From positions 15,179 through 79,178 of the forward strand of contig DATBEM010000207.1 in the NCBI GenBank assembly GCA_036276115.1: 64,000 nucleotides of DNA, written 5' to 3'. The notes under the pieces were generated by a model. The model saw only the letters and a program-made list of their open reading frames with translations, had not been told where the DNA came from and searched no databases. The stretch is from Trebonia sp036276115 (GTDB lineage: Bacteria > Actinomycetota > Actinomycetes > Streptosporangiales > Streptosporangiaceae). Position numbers and translations under genes: made by a program. Position 1 is the stretch's first letter; every line of letters starts with the position of its first letter. Positions 60,110-64,000 of the stretch are shown one piece after another.

Positions 60110-60448
60110 TCAGTCCGCGAGCGTGCCCTCGTCGCCGGCGTAGCCGGCCTGGTCCTCATCGGGCTGGCCGCCGGTGGCCGGGGCGCGCTCGGCGTCGTGG
60201 GTTTCGGCCAGGTTGGCGCCCCGGTCCTCGACCGGGGCGCCGATGTCCCAGGCGGAGCCGTCGACGGCGGGCAGGCCGCCGACGATCGGGACGACCGAGC
60301 CGTCGGCCGCCGCTACCTCGCCCGTCCGGGTGAGGTAGCCGGGTTCGTCGGTAACGAGGTCCTGCTGAGGGGCAACGAGGTCCTGCTCGGGGGCGGGCGG
60401 CGGAGCCCCGCCGGCCGGCGTTGCCACGTACGCGTCGTTGTCGGTCAT
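60110..60448 (-). CDS. Small acidic hypothetical protein
   Basis: 112 residues starting MTDNDAYVATPAGG, strongly acidic (many Asp/Glu), with two 'QDLV' repeats ('APEQDLVAPQQDLVTDEPGY') and 'GSVVPIVGGLPAVDGSAWDI'. No signal peptide, membrane span or known domain. GGGGTGG upstream of the ATG is a fair ribosome site. Function unknown; it may be intrinsically disordered. Confidence 0.5.
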   Translation of the reverse strand: MTDNDAYVATPAGGAPPPAPEQDLVAPQQDLVTDEPGYLTRTGEVAAADGSVVPIVGGLPAVDGSAWDIGAPVEDRGANLAETHDAERAPATGGQPDEDQAGYAGDEGTLAD

Positions 60449-60649
60449 GCCCGCCACCCCTACCCCGGCCGGCGCAGCCGTAACGGCGGAACGGCGGCCG
60501 AATGCCATGCTTTCCGGTCACTAATAGTCGGTAAATATCATAGCAGCGCATTTAATTCACCGGCCATACGGATCATTTGACATCCGCGCCCGACCAGCCT
60601 CCTCAAGCGACTTCGGAATCAACGTCTGCTACGCAGCCGAACCGTCCGC

Positions 60650-60871
60650 ATGGAACCTGCCCTCGCTATCACCCGGAGCGCCGCCAGCACCGATCCTGAG
60701 GTCGGGCTCCGCGCCGTGGCGTCCCTGCGAGCCCTCACTGAGCGGCTGGAGATCGTCCAGGTCGAGAACGCGCGGAAGCTCGGGTGGTCCTGGCAGGACA
60801 TCGCCGGGCGGCTCGGCGTCACCAAGCAGACCGCGCACCGCAAGCACGGCAAGCGGATCGGGAGCCGGTAA
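60650..60871 (+). CDS. Small helix-turn-helix protein
   Basis: 73 residues. The carboxyl half 'GWSWQDIAGRLGVTKQTAHR' is a sigma-70 region-4-like helix-turn-helix; the amino half is helical. Proteins of this type precede Clp-N-domain genes in many actinobacteria. The stop overlaps the next start (TAATG), so the two are coupled. Confidence 0.7.
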   Translation: MEPALAITRSAASTDPEVGLRAVASLRALTERLEIVQVENARKLGWSWQDIAGRLGVTKQTAHRKHGKRIGSR

Positions 60872-60975
60872 TGCCCGGGCACCTGGCCCGGGACGCCCGC
60901 GCCGCTCTGGCCCGCGCCCTGGGGCACGACAAGAACCTCTACGCCTTCAAGACGGCCCCGTTATCGTGCCCCTGA
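60871..60975 (+). pseudogene. Truncated Clp-N-domain protein
   Basis: 34 codons, 'MPGHLARDARAALARALGHD', resembling the start of a Clp repeat-domain (ClpA/C amino domain-like) protein, which normally runs on to 'GTEHLLLALL'. Here it turns into 'KNLYAFKTAPLSCP' and stops. Probably the end has been lost; the upstream HTH partner is intact. Confidence 0.5.
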
Positions 60976-61030
60976 CTCGACCGGGCGCTGCTGACGGCAG
61001 GTCGGGCGATGCGGTGGCCGCGGGACTGCT

Positions 61031-61250
61031 TACCGTGGCTCCATGGACGTCATCGAGCTCAGCTCCCGCCTGCGCTTCCTCCGGTTCCCGGTCGGGCACG
61101 CCTACCTGTGGACCGACCCGGACAGGCTCGCTCATCGACGCGGGCCTGCCCGGGCCGGCGCCGCTGATCGCGGGCGCGATCCGCGCGGCCGGGCAGGAAC
61201 TGGCGGACGTGCGGCGGGTGGTGCTGACCCATGTCCATGCTGATCACGCT
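61031..61250 (+). pseudogene. MBL-fold metallohydrolase fragment
   Basis: ATG 61043 (with TACCGT 6 nt upstream, i.e. its leaderless promoter is still there) starts 'MDVIELSSRLRFLRFPVGHA' and YLWTDPD. After a frameshift, 'LIDAGLPGPAPLIAGAIRAA' and 'VLTHVHADHAG' follow, the HxHxDH zinc motif. Homology ends there, replaced by the tail of the convergent methyltransferase gene. The gene is frameshifted and truncated after about 70 of ~230 codons. Confidence 0.7.
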
Positions 61251-62170
61251 GGGAGGGCCGACCGGGCCGACCGACGCTCAGGCAGGCCTGCATCCCGAAG
61301 GCTCCAGCGGCCAGTTCCGGGGCCTTCGCCCGGGGCGGCTGTCCGTACAGGAGGAGATCGACAGAGCTGCCCTAACGAGCCAGGACCGGGCAGGCGGGCG
61401 ACGCCGGCCAGGACGTGGGCGCCGGTGAGGACCGGCGGCCGGGCGGCGGCCTCCGGCTCCCAGTCCCCGGCGAACACCAGCCCGGGCGGGCGGCACAGCG
61501 GCGCCCCGGCGAAGAACGACGCGATGTCGTCGGCCGAGTGGTTGTGCAGGCTGCCCGCCGCGTACTCCCGCGCCAATCGCTGGGCGACCGCCGGGACGCC
61601 GCAGCCGACCGAGATGATGAGGTAGCTGCCGGGCGCCAGGGCGGCGGCCAGGTCCCGCATGACCTGGCGGGCCTGGGCGGCGGGCAGGAAGTGCAGCACC
61701 ATGGCGGCGACGATCGCGGCCGGGCGGGCGAAGTCGATCAGCCCGGTCACCTCCGGGTGAGCGAGGACGGAGCGGGGCCGGGTGATGTCGGCCCGCACCG
61801 CCGCCGTCGTGCCGTCCCCGGTGAGCAGGGCCGTGCCGTGGATGACGACGACCGGGTCACGGTCGAGGTAGACGACGCGGGCACCGGGCCGGACCGACTG
61901 GGCGACCTGGTGCGTGTTGGCGGTGGTGGGCAGCCCTGATCCGAGGTCCAGGAACTGGTCCACGCCCTGGGCGGCGACCCAGCGGACCGCCCGGCCCAGG
62001 AACTCGCGGTTCTGCCGGGCCAGCCGGGCCAGCTCGGGCGACACCTCCATCAGCCGGGCGGCGTCGGCCCGGTCAGCCGGGAAGTTGTCCTTGCCGCCGA
62101 GCAGGTAGTCGTAGACGCGGGCGATGCTCGGCCGGGTGACGTCCACTCCGGCCGGCACCCAGGGCGACAC
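61244..62170 (-). CDS. SAM-dependent methyltransferase (DUF574/Methyltransf_19)
   Basis: 308 residues. 'SIARVYDYLLGGKDNFPADR' (about 13-32), 'FLDLGSGLPTTANTHQVAQ', 'VVYLDRDPVVVIHGTALL' and 'MVLHFLPAAQ', a paralogue of the protein at 34221-35009. The GTG start gives the expected amino end. After the usual end ('HVLAGVARLPG') it carries an extra ~45-residue Pro/Arg/Ser-rich tail that runs into the MBL-gene remnant, suggesting the original stop was lost by a deletion. Confidence 0.85.
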   Translation of the reverse strand: MSPWVPAGVDVTRPSIARVYDYLLGGKDNFPADRADAARLMEVSPELARLARQNREFLGRAVRWVAAQGVDQFLDLGSGLPTTANTHQVAQSVRPGARVVYLDRDPVVVIHGTALLTGDGTTAAVRADITRPRSVLAHPEVTGLIDFARPAAIVAAMVLHFLPAAQARQVMRDLAAALAPGSYLIISVGCGVPAVAQRLAREYAAGSLHNHSADDIASFFAGAPLCRPPGLVFAGDWEPEAAARPPVLTGAHVLAGVARLPGPGSLGQLCRSPPVRTAAPGEGPGTGRWSLRDAGLPERRSARSALPA

Positions 62171-62223
62171 TCCAGCCCGTGCCCGGCCGCGCTCCGGGCC
62201 GCCAGCGGGCGGGCGGCCGGCGC

Positions 62224-62487
62224 TCACTGCCCGGCGGCGGGCGCGGCGTGCTTTTTGCCGTCGCGGCCGATGGAGTCGGCGGGGGTGAATACGGCGAGGA
62301 AATGCGCGTCCAGGCTGGGCGGGCCGCTGGCGGTGAAGCCGCAACCGCATGCCAGGGCGTCCGTCTCCTGGTGGACCTGGCCGTCGGTGCCGCGCATGTC
62401 AGCGGGCGTGAAGACGCGCTCCAGGTGATCGACCAGCGTCTCGTCGGCCAGCTCGGTAAAGCCGCAAAGGCAAGCGGCGGATAGCAT
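62224..62487 (-). CDS. Small protein with duplicated CxCGF motif
   Basis: 87 residues made of two similar halves: 'CLCGFTELADETLVDHLERV' then FTPAD..G.DG..H (about 7-41), and 'CGCGFTASGPPSLDAHFLAV' then FTPAD..GRDG..H (about 47-80). Each half has a C-x-C pair and His residues, so two small metal-binding units are likely. I know no name for the family. AAAGGGA precedes the ATG. It sits between the methyltransferase and the ATPase genes on the same strand. Confidence 0.7.
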   Translation of the reverse strand: MLSAACLCGFTELADETLVDHLERVFTPADMRGTDGQVHQETDALACGCGFTASGPPSLDAHFLAVFTPADSIGRDGKKHAAPAAGQ

Positions 62488-62539
62488 CCTGAATTCCCTT
62501 TCTGGTCAGTACAGTGGCAACGGGTTGCCGGAAATCTTG

Positions 62540-63034
62540 CTAAGGGGACTCGATGACGGCCCAGGTGATCTTGCCGGTCTCGCGGGCCGGGTAGTAAAAG
62601 CCCCATTCGCGGCTGAGCCGGGCGACGATGGCCAGTCCCCGGCCGTTCTCGTCGTCCCGGCCGGCCTGCCGGGGCACCGGCGCCGTGAGCGTCGGGTCCC
62701 AGGCCAGCAGCGCGATCCGCTTCGGCCCGGCCCGCAGCCACAGCCGCAGCGCGGGCGGGCCGAGCGCCCAGTGCACCGCCCCGGTGGCGGCGACCGCGTT
62801 GCTCATCAGTTCGGTCGCGACCAGCCAGGACACGTCCTGGAACTCCGCTAGCGACCACTCCCGCAGCCGCTGCGCCAGCCATCGCCGGGCCGCCCCGGGG
62901 GCCTCGTCCCCGGCCGGCAGCTCCAGGCAACCGCGACGCGGCAGGCCCTCGATCAGCGCGAGGTCCGGCGTTGACGGCACCGCGCGGATAACCGCGACCG
63001 ACCGCGCCTCGATAGCGTCCGGCACATTCACCAT
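62540..63034 (-). CDS. RsbW-like histidine-kinase-type ATPase
   Basis: 164 residues with the HATPase_c_2 fold: 'VSWLVATELMSNAVAATGAV' (N box) and 'DDENGRGLAIVARLSREWGF' (G box), no kinase dimer domain. These proteins act as anti-sigma factors or serine kinases and are partners of XRE-DUF5753/DUF397 genes in AbaA/WhiJ-type clusters. ATG 63034 has GAGGGGG upstream. Divergent from the XRE gene at 63228. Confidence 0.82.
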   Translation of the reverse strand: MVNVPDAIEARSVAVIRAVPSTPDLALIEGLPRRGCLELPAGDEAPGAARRWLAQRLREWSLAEFQDVSWLVATELMSNAVAATGAVHWALGPPALRLWLRAGPKRIALLAWDPTLTAPVPRQAGRDDENGRGLAIVARLSREWGFYYPARETGKITWAVIESP

Positions 63035-63227
63035 TTCCCCCTCTGGAAAATGAAAGCCAATGCGAAACCGGGCCGACGGCACCCGCGCCCCGGCTGGAAT
63101 TTTTCCGCCCATCCGGGCGGCCGTGATTGGTACGTTGTCATGTCGGGGCGTGTAATACTCGTGACTACGGGGCTATCGGCGCGAGGTTGGCACGACTGGC
63201 ACGACTGGCACTAAGAAAGGGGACGCC

Positions 63228-64000
63228 ATGCCGCCCAGAAGGAATCAGAGCAGGAATCCGGACAATGACGCGGCCGCGTTGCTTGGCGATGAACTACGCG
63301 AACTGAGGCTGGCGACGGGCTATCGGAGCCAGGAGGACGTGACCGTCCTGCAAGCGGACCGCAGCGTCCTGGGACGGATCGAAACTGGAGAGCGGCCGCC
63401 GACCAGCGACCAGCTAGCAGCCCTGCTGGACTTCTACGGGACCAACGGGCGACTGCGGCGAGTCTACGAGCGACTTGGGCGGGTCGCCCGAGCGAACGTG
63501 GTCAACGCCCCCGTCCGGATGTGGTTCCGGGGCTACCTCGATGCCGAGGGCGCCGCCCACACGATCAGGGTGTGGCAGCCGCTAGTCATACACGGCCTCT
63601 TTCAGACCGAGGCCTACGCCACAGCCCTGTTTGTGGCCATGGGCATGACGCCGGAGCAAGTCCGCGAACAGGTGGAAGTGCGGATGCGACGGCAGTCGAT
63701 CCTCGCCCGCTCCAACCCGCCGAACATCACGCTCGTGATCTGGGAGCCGGTGCTGAATCATCTCATCGGGTCAGCGAAGGTCATGGCCGAGCAACTGGCA
63801 CACCTAGAGGCACTGTCGCGATCGATCCTGATCCAGGTCGTGCCGGAGGAGTCGGGCGGCAATGCAGGACTGGGGGGTGCCGTATCGGTAGTCGAGGGCT
63901 CACGCGGGACGCTGATCCTGGCTGAATCGCTGCTGGAGGATCAGGTCACGCAGGATCAGGACACGGTGATCAAGGGGATTGCTACATTCGATGCGGTGCG
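63228..64000 (+). CDS. XRE-family regulator with DUF5753 domain, 3' end beyond window
   Basis: The first 257 codons are visible. The helix-turn-helix is about 19-72 ('LGDELRELRLATGYRSQEDV', 'SVLGRIETGERPPTSDQLAA'), followed by DUF5753 ('IHGLFQTEAYATALF', 'ILIQVVPEESGGNAGLGGAV'). AAAGGGG lies 6 nt before the ATG, just after a 10-bp direct repeat (CACGACTGG). A DUF397 gene is expected immediately downstream of the window. Confidence 0.88.
   Translation, partial: MPPRRNQSRNPDNDAAALLGDELRELRLATGYRSQEDVTVLQADRSVLGRIETGERPPTSDQLAALLDFYGTNGRLRRVYERLGRVARANVVNAPVRMWFRGYLDAEGAAHTIRVWQPLVIHGLFQTEAYATALFVAMGMTPEQVREQVEVRMRRQSILARSNPPNITLVIWEPVLNHLIGSAKVMAEQLAHLEALSRSILIQVVPEESGGNAGLGGAVSVVEGSRGTLILAESLLEDQVTQDQDTVIKGIATFDAV

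Noticed and set aside
1..64000. tRNA, rRNA, complete insertion sequence or integrase
   Set aside because: I looked for T-loop/anticodon patterns, transposase DDE/HUH motifs and integrase motifs among the frames and saw none; a covariance-model scan would be needed to exclude a divergent tRNA.

Overview
The window is very GC-rich (roughly three quarters G+C) and gene-dense. Several family markers point to a mycelial actinobacterium of the Streptomyces/Streptosporangium/Actinomadura kind: XRE-DUF5753 regulators with a DUF397 partner, two DUF574-type SAM methyltransferases, an ergothioneine operon, a Rv2466c-like DsbA protein, a MhuD-type haem oxygenase, a SteA/MctB/MurJ-like cluster, and many start codons placed 6-8 nt after a TAnnnT box (leaderless transcription). 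Genus-level placement is inference only.

Layout, left to right. 0-1.6 kb: the start of a stand-alone NRPS-type condensation-domain protein running off the left edge. 1.9-3.0 kb: msrA/msrB methionine sulfoxide repair. 3.1-4.5 kb: small hypothetical protein, then XRE-DUF5753 + DUF397. 4.6-9.8 kb: ABC exporter (two permeases, one ATPase) divergent from an OmpR-type two-component system. 9.8-13.6 kb: aldo/keto reductase, remnant of a flavin monooxygenase, and a divergent IlvD/Edd sugar-acid dehydratase + SDR pair. 14-15 kb: TfoX-N protein and DsbA/Rv2466c-like protein. 15.1-19.7 kb: ureide/glyoxylate assimilation (hydroxypyruvate isomerase, allantoinase, allantoicase, glycerate kinase). 19.7-21.1 kb: Nudix hydrolase and GNAT. 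21.1-27.5 kb: a minus-strand cell-envelope operon steA-mctB/steB-MraY/WecA-like-murJ-like-glycosyltransferase. 27.6-28.7 kb: selD. 28.8-33.4 kb: egtABCD (ergothioneine), then mhuD, a DUF574 methyltransferase, a broken small secreted-protein gene, a membrane fatty-acid desaturase and a GT4 glycosyltransferase. 38.3-41.5 kb: AAA+ ATPase, serine/threonine-kinase stub, and a beta-propeller-like protein with the GRDAYVAGGD motif seen in actinobacterial conflict/signalling proteins. 41.7-42.7 kb: membrane protein with a GYGQPG-repeat tail. 42.8-51.5 kb: a nine-gene, tightly overlapping carotenoid operon crtE-I-B-Yc-Yd-T-U-Rieske-MerR(B12), predicted to make an aromatic (isorenieratene-type) carotenoid under light/B12-dependent control. 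52-54 kb: MFS exporter and divergent TetR with a palindromic operator. 54.2-56.7 kb: PAS/GAF/PP2C phosphatase. 56.9-62 kb: a degraded zone (remnants of a metallophosphoesterase, alpha/beta hydrolase, MmyB-like regulator, aldo/keto reductase, Clp-N protein, MBL hydrolase) around an intact secreted GH16 + ricin-lectin enzyme. 61.2-64 kb: second DUF574 methyltransferase, a twin-CxCG small protein, an RsbW-like ATPase and an XRE-DUF5753 regulator cut by the right edge.

The most unusual signal is a 13-bp AT-rich sequence (TCTTGCTGTTATC) repeated six times in intergenic DNA, always in the same orientation and usually directly after a GC-rich hairpin. No tRNA, rRNA, CRISPR array, complete insertion sequence or replication origin was seen.
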